NCBI GenBank assembly: GCA_014871385.1
Contig: CM026424.1
Location: 21,552,449 to 21,616,448, forward strand
DNA length: 64,000 nucleotides
Direction: 5' to 3'
Origin: Ceratodon purpureus
Taxonomy: Eukaryota > Streptophyta > Bryopsida > Pseudoditrichales > Ditrichaceae
Under the pieces are notes generated by a model that saw only the letters and a list, made by a program, of their open reading frames with translations, made no database searches and was not told the DNA's origin. A program made the position numbers and the translations under genes. Below are positions 48,301-60,337 of this stretch, piece by piece; the first letter of the stretch is position 1; each line of letters starts with the position of its first letter.

Positions 48301-51300
48301 AAACTTAAGTGGTAATCCAACTGGATCTTACGGTGACTACCAGAGATGATTAAGTTTTTGCACATAGTCAAAATGTGCCTTTGGCGATGTTAAGAAAACG
48401 ACTTGTAAAATTTGGACCATTGGACGAGATTCTCACCTTTACCATTGAAACCTCATGATGATGAACCTATCATCATTGAGAGGGGTGAAAGATATATCCA
48501 ACCATGGCTAGAAAGATATAACCATGGCCAGAAAGATATATCCTTTAGAGTCAGATTCAGAGTTATTTGATGAGTCTGAAAATGAAGTGAATGAAGTATT
48601 GACTGAGGCAAAGGTGTCATAGAATAAGACGCTTTGAATTCAACTCAAAAAGATATCAAAAAGAAAAATCTTTATTAAAATGGCATGTTTGCAAAAATAC
48701 CGAGAGTTGACAATGGTTAACCTAAGACTCATGCAAGAGATGGCTAAGGAAAAAGAAAAAAACTAGAAATTGACGAGCAGTGGATTGATAATTGACACAC
48801 CAATCACAAGTTATAACCTTTTGGTTTCAGCTGGTCTAAGCCATCAAGCCACTACATTCATTGCTTCGGCACCATAGTTGTTTATACCAGAATGCAACCC
48901 TTGACATCAAGCAGATACAAATCGTCTTGGACAAGCGCAAGATGACTATACTCTTGGAACTCAGGTTTAATAATAGTTTTTATTATTTTTTTGTTGATTT
49001 ATTTTGTAATTCAACCTCTTCGTCATGATATTATCTCCTGATGAGAGCAAAGTTAGTACTATATTGACTAGCCTTCAAATTAAGTGAATTAACAAATTTT
49101 CTATAGTTGAATGTTTTTGAGTCATCACACACATTATCATAAGTGTTTGTGCATGAATTAAATGAAGGGCGGTGATAATGTATACGAGAAATATGAATGA
49201 CATCATAGGACGGGTTGCGTTGTTGAAGACTAAAGCACCATCAAGAACAATATCAAGACTTCATTCTAGAGATTTAGCCTTTTTACTAAAAATCTTTAAG
49301 ATAAGTTTTACATATGTAAATGTCTAAAAAATGGATATATAGTACCCACTTTAGACATTAGTTTTGTATATGGATTGCCGAAAAGTTTTTCTAAAGCATC
49401 ATCTAAATTTTTTTAATACATTTATTGCAATGGCTAAGAATATGATGCACATATGGCTAAGCATGAAGAGTGCACAAAAGTAACATTACATATAAATAAT
49501 AAATAGATAATAATATTTAAAATATCTTGCCATACATATTTTTTTGCTTGTAAAGCTTCTTATGGCAAATTTTTTCACAACATTACATATTATGTCTTTT
49601 TTAAATCAATTGAATCCTTCTATTTTTTTGTAGTCAAATTGATTATTTATCTATAATCATTTATGCAACATCAAATTCAATTCATTCACGTAAAAAACGC
49701 AAAAAAAAATTAGACAAGCAAAGTTACGCACGGTAGAATTACAATAAAGAAATTTAATTACAATAAAGAAATATCTATTTTACAAAATTTGGGCATATTA
49801 ACTTTTCATTGAATACTTCATAGAGGAAAACTTTGTAAATTGTTACTCAATGGAGTGATTTTTAATGCAAAAGATGTGTGTATGTATGTTCCTTACATAT
49901 CTTTGCAATCAAACTTTAAAAAGTCATTACCAACTATTTTTAATAAAATATATTGTAAATTCATAAAAATTGGCTTTAAAAATCCACCAAAAATTAGGAT
50001 TTTACTTTTTTGAAATTGAAACTTGGTATGCTTGAGTGGGATTGGCTAAGAATTGAGTGATAATTTTGCATGATAACATGGACCAATTTATTGTATGTTA
50101 TATACAAATATTTGAATGCCTCAAAAAGGCATTATGTGTTTTTCTTGTAGGTGACTGTACAAATGTAGGTTGATCCTTTTTCACCCACTATGGAAACAAT
50201 CACGGGTTCTTCCTAATTCTGATGGAGAAGACTTGAAGATTAAAGCACCCGCAAATATGGGCTCAGGAAGGGATTAATGTCACTCCCATCACAACAACTT
50301 TCAACTCAAACTATTTGTCTGAGCAGATAACTTCTTGTTGTCTTCTATTCATACAATTGTGTGCAACAGTGTCTGCTTTTGAGTGTAGTCAACACACATT
50401 GCAGGATTGTAACACTTAGACAACACTATTTGTAGTCCATTCTACCTGTATTGTTGAAAATGAGAATGTTGTGGGAAAAATAGTGGGTTGCGAAGAATGA
50501 AATAACATTCGCTCATCAAATAAATTGCAAGAGTGCTGCTAGGCAATGAACTTGTTTCCCAATGATTACCAACACCTAGAACCAGAGCTTATTTCCTTTG
50601 ATATGTGCACTAGATATTGTCCGTTTGGCTGCATAAACATTCTCGAAGTCCTGTGATTTATGTTCTGCTTAAGCCAGGACATGTCGCTTCAAACTTAGGC
50701 ACCTCGGTATCAAATTCTGTACTCTCGCCTCCATATCAGCAGCCTATGGTAAATGAAAGCTGAAAGTCTAAAACCAAGAAGAGTGACTACAATATCTGAA
50801 ATGCGAGTCACTCTGCTGCCCGTTGAATCTCAAAGTGTAGACACATGATTAGATATAGCTACGCAATTCACCTAAAACTTTTCGGAGATAAGGCATCGTA
50901 GTTGACAAGTAGATATCATCTAAATGAGAAACTCCAGATCCACAGACCATTCCAACAAGCTATCATAAGTTTAAGATCCAAGAGTCTGCAACAACCCTCG
51001 TCTAAAGAAACATAGAGGCTCCCTCGCTCCTTCACTTGGTCGTAACGATCCACAACAGCAATGGCCAGACGCGACAATGAGTTTCACGTGCAGAGTTCAA
51101 GATCGCACATATCAGGGGATTGAATGCCAGGCAAAAATGATAACAGCCTCAACAGTCTGGTTTTACTGCTGAATTGTCATATGATGCTATAATACACAAT
51201 AAAAGTACAATGAAGGGCCTTGCTACCGACTCATGTCAATCTCAATTCCTCCGGAGTCCTACAGCTCTCAATCATCTCAATGACCCTGCTTCGACCCAAA

Positions 51301-51329
51301 TTAGAAGCCTTGATCGGAAGTCTTCAATC
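48301..51329. other. AT-rich intergenic DNA, no gene recognised
   Basis: Only short frames without domain character. A local duplication (AACCATGGCYAGAAAGATAT) occurs near 48501-48540. Confidence 0.45.
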
Positions 51330-52790
51330 TAAACGTTGTGGTGCGGGTCCTTGATGTGTGGCTGCTCTAACAAAACCAGCCTGTGTAGACTCATGGTGAC
51401 GCTGCCTTAATGATCGCCTCACGCATCTCCTCGGATTATCGGGCAACGATACTCGATCTCCTTCTTCCTCTTCTCCTTCTCGACGAATGCAGCAGGGAAC
51501 TCGGCCATGGAAAAGTATTGCACATGTTTACTACCATTAAACTGACAATGTAACCCAGAGAACTAAACCCCTTCTTATTCCTCTAAACCTTCGAAAATAT
51601 TCCATGCGGACAGTGCACCAACGGCTACTCACATGTGGGCTGGCAACCACTCGCATTGCCATGACGGCAACCAGCTCCTTGAACTCGGCAGCCCTGGCAG
51701 TGAAATTCGTCTCCGAATTCATTCACCTCCACAACCACACCCGTGCGCATCCGATCAACCCCTCGAATGCACTCCTCCCAAATTCCTCATCGGCGGTCGC
51801 CACCCCTGCTGCTTCCTCACATACTCCGTTGCATTCTAAACGTCGCCCCGGCAGGCTTCCAGCGCTTTCTTGCAATCCATCGTCCCCGCCCTAGTTGCAT
51901 ACCTCACCTGCCTCACAGTCGCTGCCGACAGAGGAACCATATGCACTTACTGTAAATCCTATCCCATCTTCGAAATGGCCTCCTGCAAGTAGTCCTACAC
52001 CACTAGGAGCTTAAAGTGGATTCCCTATGTGTTTCCGTTTTGTGTGTTTCTGTTTGTATTCCCTGTGTGAATTTCATTACACAGGGAATTTGTAAAGAGT
52101 ACACAGGAAAGAACAAAGACACACAGGGAATATTGAGACACAAAGGTAAAACTGAGTGTTCCCTGTGTCTCATTTTTCCCTTCGTGTCTCAGTTTTCCCT
52201 GTGTGTCTTTGTTCTTCCCCTTTGTCCTTTTACAAATTCCCTGTGTATGTCGGGAAAACGTCACAGGGAATCGCATATGAGACCCTTGTGCACAAAAGTA
52301 GCCTCGTTCTGAATGAAGCCTGCTCCACAATGTCGCAGGGCCATCCACATCCGGGCAGGCCACAACATGCATGACCATGTCTACCACCACCACTTTGTAC
52401 TCACGAGCAACAGAATCCGATACACACACAACCTGATTGACCTGTGCGCTCATCATAGACCTTCCACCGCAACGTGATCACTAGTACTCGTCTTGATCAT
52501 GTCCTTGTTTGTCAGACCCTTCTGCCGCAAACATGATTCGCAGGCCTTCTCCACATTGTTATGGCACGCTACCATCATGCTCGCCCTAGTCCTCCACTGT
52601 AACTCTTCAAATTTGCGCAGCTGTTGGTCCACTTGACGTTGTTGCATATATCGACGTCGCTCAATCTCTCTGCCATTACGTCCGCAGCAGGCAATCAGCC
52701 TAAAACAATCAGCGCGTCTCAACTCTATTTCAGTTGAATGCCGTGCCTCCGACAGACAGACAGAGCACAACCTCGAATGAATTCAGTGCC
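51330..52790 (-). pseudogene. Relic of an unidentified minus-strand gene
   Basis: The frame 52770-52453 (105 residues) is Cys/Arg/Gln-rich with a helical segment REIERRRYMQQRQVDQQLRK and ends near CESCLRQKG. Two further minus-strand frames resemble each other: AREYKVVVVDMVMHVVACPD (about 52400) and AAEFKELVAVMAMRVVASPH (about 51690), so a duplicated segment or paired exon is present. A Lys/Glu-rich piece (EFPAAFVEKEKRKKEIEYRC) lies near 51500-51430. Introns or decay separate the pieces. A foldback repeat has inserted at 52019-52273. I cannot name the family. Confidence 0.3.
52019..52273. repeat. Foldback repeat rich in ACACAGGGAAT
   Basis: The left half contains ACACAGGGAATTTGTAAA and AACAAAGACACACAGGGAAT. 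The right half contains their complements, including TGTGTGTCTTTGTTCTTCCC and TTTACAAATTCCCTGTGT. The outer ends GATTCCCTATGTG and CACAGGGAATC also pair. It is a short foldback element about 255 bp long, folding near 52150. Confidence 0.6.
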
Positions 52791-53822
52791 GATTGGTTGC
52801 CGATGTCTGTGTTCGGAGTGCATAAAAAAATGATCGCGACGCCCCATAATATAAAGGAGCATGCATGTCCATTTCACAGGACAACTGCCTGCGTCTCCTT
52901 CGGGTATCGCATCAGCACTACCTTGGTATCATCCGGGTATCGTATAGGTACATGAACGACTAGCATTGATACAACTAGTTGAATTAGTAGTTTTCATAAC
53001 CCCCTTTGGGATTTTTTTCCTTTATAATTACAGGTACCTCCGGTCGCGTAATCAGCGCTTGGCTGAGGCCCTGTCGGTTTATGGGCGGAATTCCCGCCCC
53101 GCCCAAAAACCCGCCCTGCCCAAAACCTGGGCAGGGATTTTTTTTTCGCTTTTTTTTAAGGCTTTTTAGGAAAAAAAAAAAATTATATCAAAAAATTAAA
53201 GTACTTAACTAACATACAAAAGTACTTACATGCACTTAAAGGCTGTGGAAATAAAAGGAAAAATTACAAATATGTTTGAGAATATACGAAGTTTTTTTTT
53301 TTTTTTTAAAGTCAAATCGCGCAATTCTAATGAATATACGGAGGCTTTATATGGAGGATTTGAAAAAATTTGATCATTTTTGGTAAAACTTTGAACGTTT
53401 TTGGAAACTCATTTACAAAATTCGCCATGACATGTCTTTCTAAAAACTCTATCTAAAAACCCGAAACTGCACTAAATCAAAAAGGAGGCAAATGCCAAGC
53501 TGAATAGCTGTACATCTAACTGAATTGCTAATCCGAAACTGTAAATCTAACTACAAAATAATTGAGAGCTGTTTTAAAACTCCAAGTAGAAACTATTCAG
53601 AACTCCAAGTAGAAGAGAAGTTGTCGCCCTGGAAAAAGAAAACAACAAAATTAGAAACTCAAATTGAACAAGATCAAAACTGAACATTAATTCAATGTCT
53701 ATTCTATGTGAACATTCAATTACCTTAGAAATTTTTGACATGAGAGAAGTAACAAGCTTGGTGTCAATAGGGCCGGTAAAATTAAAAAAGTTGCACCCTG
53801 AAGCTGATCCAAAAATGAATCC

Positions 53823-54080
53823 ACCTGAAGCATGGTTGTTCATAGGACCTCCCCGTCCGAAAGACCGTCCGGTCCGCTCGTCCGTCCGTTAGGGGTCATG
53901 TCCGGTCCATAAAAGAATATTCGAGCATATTCAAGCATATTTGAGAAAAATTAGGAATATTCATAGAATATTCATAGAATATGTCCGATTTTCACCCCGG
54001 ACCGACCGGTCCGTCCGTCCGTCCGTCCGTGTCCGGAAATTTTGCCCATGTCCGTCCGTTATGACAACCCTGACCTGAAG
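53823..54080. mobile_element. 242-bp hAT-like MITE inserted in the recombinase gene
   Basis: The insert 53831-54072 is flanked by the exact 8-bp duplication ACCTGAAG (53823-53830 and 54073-54080). The ends are CATGGTTGTTCATA and, from the right, CAGGGTTGTCATAA. The interior is rich in CCGTCCGTCCGT and GTCCGG words. An 8-bp target and CAGGG-type terminus fit the hAT superfamily. It splits the last exon-like segment of the Crypton-type gene. Confidence 0.8.
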
Positions 54081-57000
54081 GACTTCCCTGCTTGAAAACA
54101 CACTACAACCAGAATTTAAAATAAGGAAACTCAAAACGGAATGAATCAAGTTCAAATTCGATATTTAAATACAACACTGAATTCAAACTTACGTCTTCAG
54201 AAAAACGAGGAATTTTCTCACTGGACTTCGAAATTGGAATCTGCACAAAAAAAAGTAAAACAGTTAAGCACAGTTTAAGTTACAAAAAATAGCAAATTCG
54301 AAAAAGAACTAATACAACCAAAGAAAAGACTCAGAAAAAGAAATTCATTACCTCAGATTTTGGATTAGGCTTTTTAGTAGAAGATACCCCTCCCGGAATG
54401 TCAACCTTGACTTCGGCCTTAACATTGAATTCAGGCTTCACTTCGGCCTTCACATTACAATCAGACTTCACAGCAACGACAGGTTTTACCCTGATATCAA
54501 CACCTCCACGAATTTGTCACAAATACCATCAGAAATCAGTATTAAAAGTAAGCACTATGAAAACAAAATAAATTCAAACAAAGTACAATAATGGAAAGTA
54601 TTAGTTATTACCTTCTTTCTTTCTTTCTTGAGAAAGCACCTCAGAGTACTTGGTACCATCCCCGGAAATTATCCGTTGACAAGTGTCCATCTACAACTTG
54701 AGAGGGTTTGAGTTATACTGGTTATAAGACTTCACGTCTCGGTGTCCAGTCACAAGCATTCCTTTATCTGTGGGGATCTGCGCTTCCGCCATACGTGTGA
54801 TACCAATTCTGCGTGGAGTTTTGTTAGTGAACTTTCTGTCTCCGATAATGATTCCTGTAAAGCAGACACAAGCACATATACAGTTAGATTTTGAAACAGT
54901 AAATTGTAAAAACATAAACAATAACAAAATGAAGGAAAAACTCTAAGAAAAATAAAATAGACTAAGAATTTAGTAAACTTACCAGGGGTAGACTCTACCA
55001 AAGTCTTCACAGCCCTTCCGAGGGTGTTTTTACCAAGAGCTCGCTTTTGAAACCACACAGAATCATTGAACTTGAAAGCAGATTTAGCCATCAAGAAAAC
55101 TGGATGAGGATTTCCACTAAACTTGTCATCTAAATCCTTTTTACTAAACTTGGGCCACCTAACAGACATTCTTGTATAAGTATCAACAACATCAAAATCA
55201 GAACAATCTATGCTATGCCTGATGCTGTGCTTCGAACAATGATTGATGTCCATCTTGTAAGTCTTCGAAAGGCTGGGATTGTATCTGCACAAGTCCAATT
55301 TTCTACAAATCAATAATGAAACAATCAGAAATCAATCAGAGAATTAACAGAAAATAAAGAAGTAAGAAAATTCAAATAAAATAAAAGTTAAATTATACCT
55401 CAAGAACTCCACGCCCCCATCTGTGAGAAGCTGAAATTGACCGATGTGGGTATTACGCAGTTCATCCTGACCTCGGATGAAAAGGTTGCGACAGAAAAAG
55501 TAGACAAGTCGATTGGTCAACCCAACAGGATTCATAACTGAAGCAGCATCGGACTTCAATACCATGACCTCCTCCTCTCTTGAAAGAACATCTGAGGTTG
55601 ACGTTTTAATTCCAAGTCCTCGGCGAAATGACCTCCTCACAGATTCCGTCCCACCGAACTTCACCTGCCGATACCGCGGATCCAACATAATGTTGAATGG
55701 CGGCTCGGTGGTTGAAGTTTGCTGGAGACGGATCTCCTACTGCAGACGTATGATTCGGCCAATGGCCCGAATCATATTCTGCAGTCTGCAAGATTAAAAA
55801 AACACAACATTAGAAATCACAGCAGAAACACAGTTCAAATTCAATAACAAACATTAGATATAATAACAAACAAACAAAACAACTAAATTAAAAATTACAA
55901 TAAGAGAATAAAAAGCCAAGGCAAACTTACGATCCCCGTTCATAAAGGCTGCCGTCTTGTTTTGTCACCTGCAACATAAATTCGCGTAACAGCTCTACGA
56001 AATCTCGGATATCCGGCTCTTCGCTCAATTCTCTGATTGTCTTCTCTGTTGAATATCCTCGATACCTACGCCACTCGTCAAAGGTATTCCGCGCCCATGT
56101 TTCGGAGTGCGCACTACGCCTCTCCCCTCCAATATCAGAATTTTTCACCTCTGTAGCATCCAGATCCCGAAAGCGATGGCTCTTCGTCGACCCTGTCACA
56201 AAGAATAGAAAAGTTAGAAAAAAAAAATGGAAAAAGTGATAAACAAATGAATGAAAATAAAATCTAAGTTGAAAAAACCTACCAAAGTTATCACACTGCC
56301 GAGACTCCCCATTCGCGCTCTACAACTCTGGTGAACTTGTTTCTGCTTCATCCTCCGGAAAATTGCCGCTATTCGGAATGAAGTAGTCGTGAGGGTCTTC
56401 GTCATCATCACCCTTAAACTTCTCGCCAACAGGATTATCCTCCGGTTCTTCTTCAAGTAAACCATCGTCCTCATCTTCTGGATCACCATCTGGATCTGGT
56501 TCTGCAACTGAAAAACACGAGTTAGAATCCATATTCAAATTCAAATACACAAACAAGAATATAAAACAAAACTTTACCAAAATATAATTTACCTCCGTAA
56601 AATTTTCTTAGTCTAGGGTCATGTATATATTCATAACACAATCTCCTGCAATACTCAGCTTCTCTCCAACTAAAGGTGTAAACAACTCCGCTATCTGACA
56701 ATCAAAAACATGTTAGAAAAATAAACTACAAGAGATGCCGCCCAGGCGACAATAGAATTGTCTACAACTTACCTTGATCAACGTAACCAACCTCGTTGGG
56801 GTTCAAAACTCCAGGCCCATCTTACGCGAATAAATCTACAATAGAATCTAAACAAAGGAAAATTATAAGTATATAACTTACAACTCATTCTAGATAGAAA
56901 AGAAGAACACAACTATACAGTTACAACTAATACCAAGATACAAAAAAAATTCAAGTACCAAAAGATAACTATTACCACTCTCATTTGCTGAAACTTCTTC

Positions 57001-57266
57001 ATCCGCTACAGAATCAGGACCAACGAAACCTGCGAGCAGAAACAGAATAAATCAAAGTTAGATATCAACGATAACATAGATAAAAACAACACAAATTCTA
57101 ATCACAAATAATATTTCAAAACCAGAAAAGGACAACATACAAGAGTCCTTACCGGGAATAACGAATTCCACCGCCATCTCTGCGGCAAAACCAGAGCCCG
57201 AGCAAGAAGAATGAACTGCAACAGAAAATAAACAAACAAATTAGAGAACAACAAAATGAAGCACAA

Positions 57267-57310
57267 CCATGCGCTGCCGCGCGGCTTCAGCGGCCTGCGG
57301 CCGCGCATGG
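57267..57310. repeat. GC-rich intronic hairpin, copy 1
   Basis: CCATGCGCTGCCGCGCGG at the left and its near-complement CTGCGGCCGCGCATGG at the right form a strong stem inside an AT-rich intron of the recombinase gene. Confidence 0.8.
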
Positions 57311-57499
57311 CCCCTTCTCAATAGACGACTAAACAATTTGGAATTCAAAAAAGTAAATAAATAAAAATGCAATCACAACTCACCAGTAACTGTACTCTCC
57401 GGCGCCGAACCTCCAGGAACGCCCGAGTCCGAACTCTCAGCCACATCAAGATTATCTGCAACATCCACAAAAGTGTTAAAAAATAAAATGATATACAAA

Positions 57500-57550
57500 C
57501 CATGCGCTGCCGCCTGCCGCGCGGCTTCAGCGGCCTGCGGCCGCGCATGG
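57500..57550. repeat. GC-rich intronic hairpin, copy 2
   Basis: Same sequence as copy 1 with a 7-base internal duplication (CCGCCTG-like). It lies at the same place relative to its downstream exon. Confidence 0.8.
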
Positions 57551-57762
57551 CCCCTGCTTTTTAGACTTAAAAACAATTATATAACAATTACATTAAAACT
57601 ATACTAAATGCTGTTGAAATCAAATCAAGAAAAAATACTCCAGAAAGCTCACCAACAATCTCTGACGCCGCACCACCACGAACGCCCAAGTCAAGATTCT
57701 CTGCCACATCAAGATGATGTGCCACATCCACATAGGTGTTCAAAAATAAAATGATATACAAA

Positions 57763-57806
57763 CCATGCGCTGCCGCGCGGCTTCAGCGGCCTGCGGCCGC
57801 GCATGG
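57763..57806. repeat. GC-rich intronic hairpin, copy 3
   Basis: Identical in pattern to copy 1. The flanking ATGATATACAAACCATGCGC is shared with copy 2, showing that hairpin, intron and exon were duplicated as a unit. Confidence 0.8.
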
Positions 57807-58205
57807 CCCCTTCTTTCAAGATCAAAAAACAATTGAAAAACAAGAAACATACACTTAAAAGAAAAAACAAATCTACATCAGAAATAAAAATAAATAATCT
57901 AAATACAGAAAACTTACCGGCTATAGAATTCTCGGCAACTCCAGTCTTGCAGTCCGCCACAGAATCCACACAATCAATAATATCTGCAAAAATAAGAAAA
58001 ATAAAAATTAAACACAAGAATTGACTCCTAAATTTAAGATAAACAATCAAGAAATTCATGAATAAATTTAAAACACACAGATTAATTAGCGTGATGTTAA
58101 AGATTTCGAGTGAATAACTAAGTAATTACGATTTTGAGTTTACCAGGTACCTTTGGTAGAAGTTATGTCAACTGAGGTATTGACTTCTTCTACGGCATCA
58201 TTAGG

Positions 58206-58593
58206 TGCAAAACGCGGTCTGGAAAAGGCCGTGTAAGCCTGCCCTTTCTAGGTGAATCCCCTGCTGCCCCCCGCACTGTCGCTGGCAGCGGGTGCTAGAG
58301 TTGCTGCCCGCACAAAACTGCGTGGCGCACTGTGAACAATCCTCCGAGGAATAATAGTTGAGACATAAATGACTTGTCTCGGGGTTTAGTGCCAAGTGGG
58401 CAGATGGTGTCAGCCTGCCACTGTAGCTTGTGCCCTCCACACGCCTTGCGGGGAGGTCATTGGTTCGAGCCCCCGTGGCGGTTGCTGGCACCACGGTGGC
58501 ATAGGACGTGCCATGTCAAAAAGCACGCGGGCAGCGGCCATTTTTTTCTCTCACGTGCCGCTTACACGGCCTTTTCCAGACCCCGTTTTGCAA
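58206..58593. repeat. Inverted-end repeat with tRNA-like B box, copy B
   Basis: The left end TGCAAAACGCGGTCTGGAAA with AGGCCGTGTAAGC, and the right end GCTTACACGGCCTTTTCCAG with ACCCCGTTTTGCA, pair over about 33 bp. The interior GAGGTCATTGGTTCGAGCCC contains a B-box match. It is related to copy A at 40204-40668. It lies in an intron of the Crypton-type gene, immediately beside an exon-like segment. Confidence 0.7.
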
Positions 58594-60094
58594 CGAGGGC
58601 CTCGTTCGTATTCATTTTATCCTCGTTTATACCCTTTTAATTTAAATTTAGTAACGAGTTAGAAGAAGTAGACCTAAGTATTAGACCATTGTAAAGTTAA
58701 TTCATTATTTAGCTCAATATGACTAAGTAAGACAACTCTACAAATCTTACATGAGTCTGAGATATGTAGATATCCCACGACAGGTTCACTAAGTAGTTGT
58801 TCTCTTCGCTATCGTCGTCCATTTTCACTCGAAGATCTTGACCGTGCTCCCGTTCAAGCCGCTCCAGAGTAACAGAGTTTTGCTGTCCACAGCTTCAAGT
58901 CCAAAAGCAGGATCTATTTCATCTGCAATAGACATTACCATTAGAAAAAATAATACTAGTTAAAGAGGGAAATAAATAAAATGAAAAAACAATAGAGTCC
59001 ATATCAAACTAAAATTATATCAGCAAAATAGAAGTTACCTGGATCAATGTCGATTTCCTCTTTAATGTTGCACACGACGTTGGTGTTCCTGTGCCGGAGG
59101 TTGAACGAAGGCAGGACCAATACTTTTGGAATATGTTCCACGGCAAAGTCATCTTCCTCCTGTCGAGATCGCTTCTTGCCGGCCACTGTATCCGAATTTA
59201 ACAAATCCACCATCTACAATAAAAAAATCCAAATCCATTAATCAGAAGAATTTTGACACAGACGAGAGAAAAAAAAAAAGAACAAGACATAAATGAAAAG
59301 CCTTTGTGGCCAATCAAATCTACAACCAAAACACAAAAACAATAGGTTAGGCAAATACAATAGACTCATCAAGAACGACAGAATTAGCAAGCACACTAAC
59401 AGACTCAAGAGAAGAAAATAAACAGACCTAAGTATCTTGCCTCAGAATATCGCATGATTAGAAAAGAAAACAAGAAAGAGAAATTAAAAACAAAAATAAT
59501 AACTAAACAGTTCTATTGAAACAAGAACATAATCTGTAAACAAACAACCTACTACAGAGATGGACATCAGACACAATTGAAAGAAAATACTGACCTAGAG
59601 AAAACGCCGCGTCTAACCTAATGCGCCTTCAACAATCTGCACAGCAACAACTACAAATTAGCATACATATGTATAAAATCAGGTACAAACATAAAGAACC
59701 AACTACACAAAGCTATCAAACATGTTCACACAAACCAGAAAACAAAGTTACGAAACAGACCTTTACAAGCTTCTGTAAACTCCAAACTATAGTGCCGATA
59801 TTGACAACCTAAACCTATAACCAGAAGTGTCACCTAAAAACCTACACGCAAATCAGCATCGACAACGATTACAAAACCCTAGACAACATACAAACCCTAA
59901 CAAAGAACGTTAATCAGACGAAAAAACCACTAGAAAAACAAGAAAACACACTCCAACTAACGCGAAAACAACTACAAGCAAAACTACTCCAAGAAACCTG
60001 CAAATGAAGCAAGAAAACACACAAACAGACAGAAAAAAACGAAAAACAAAACAGTCACAAACTCCAGCGGAGCACTCTCGCGCGAGGAGAGAAG

Positions 60095-60180
60095 AGGAAA
60101 AGGATCAGAACCGCGGTCACCTGAGTTTATATACTCTGGAACCGACGGTCTAGATCGATCCATCAACCCTAAACGATCCA
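60095..60180 (-). promoter_or_regulatory. Core promoter of the Crypton-type gene
   Basis: On the minus strand TATATAAA occupies 60133-60126, with a CT-rich leader-like stretch (CCTTTTCCTCTTCTCTCC) starting about 30 bases downstream. The transcript would start near 60095 and run through a long, probably intron-containing leader to the ATG at 59213. TATA sequence and spacing are seen; the start site is inferred. Confidence 0.6.
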
Positions 60181-60337
60181 TCGGACGATCAGGAAGAATT
60201 CCCGATTATTCATCGATGAACTTTCCAGAAACATCATCCGAGAAAAACCACCCACGTCATTTTTGCCGACGTGGCCGAATCTTAGCCAATCCGGAAATGC
60301 CACCTGACTCAACTGCATGGATTTTCTGTGCTTCCAT

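Larger units (their letters stand above)
53574..59213 (-). pseudogene. Crypton/DUF3504-type tyrosine recombinase gene, many exons, probably decayed
   Basis: Minus-strand exons were inferred from GT-AG borders. The first coding exon is 59213-59039 (MVDLLNSDTVAGKKRSRQEE, with an NLS-like KKRSR). Short acidic exons follow at about 57983-57917, 57723-57652, 57458-57382, 57216-57152 and 57029-56977, then 56698-56593 and 56508-56282. 56193-55932 is the N-terminal core-binding domain (TWARNTFDEWRRYR ... TKQDGSLYERGS). 55796-55400 holds catalytic box I (RNLFIRGQDELRN). 55303-54985 has WFQKRALGKNTLGRAVKTL. 54854-54691 has KTPRRIG, then TGHRDVKSYNQY with the likely nucleophile Tyr. The layout matches Crypton-derived ZMYM/QRICH-type proteins. 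The usual first catalytic His position reads Lys. Later exon-like pieces (54507-54363, 53822-53715) include VKAEVKPEFNVKAEVK and GCNFFNFTG. In-frame stops near 56824, 56321, 55739 and 54692, and an uncertain exon near 58922, argue for decay. Unrecognised splicing is the alternative. Confidence 0.65.

Noticed and set aside
52966-53212. Frame rich in Pro/Lys near 53000-53200
   Set aside because: It derives from short GCCC/AAAA-rich sequence with no start context or relatives.
57102-58059. Repeated minus-strand frames starting MRGRRPLKPRG
   Set aside because: The start is translation of the GC-rich intronic hairpin running into intron and exon in the wrong frame.
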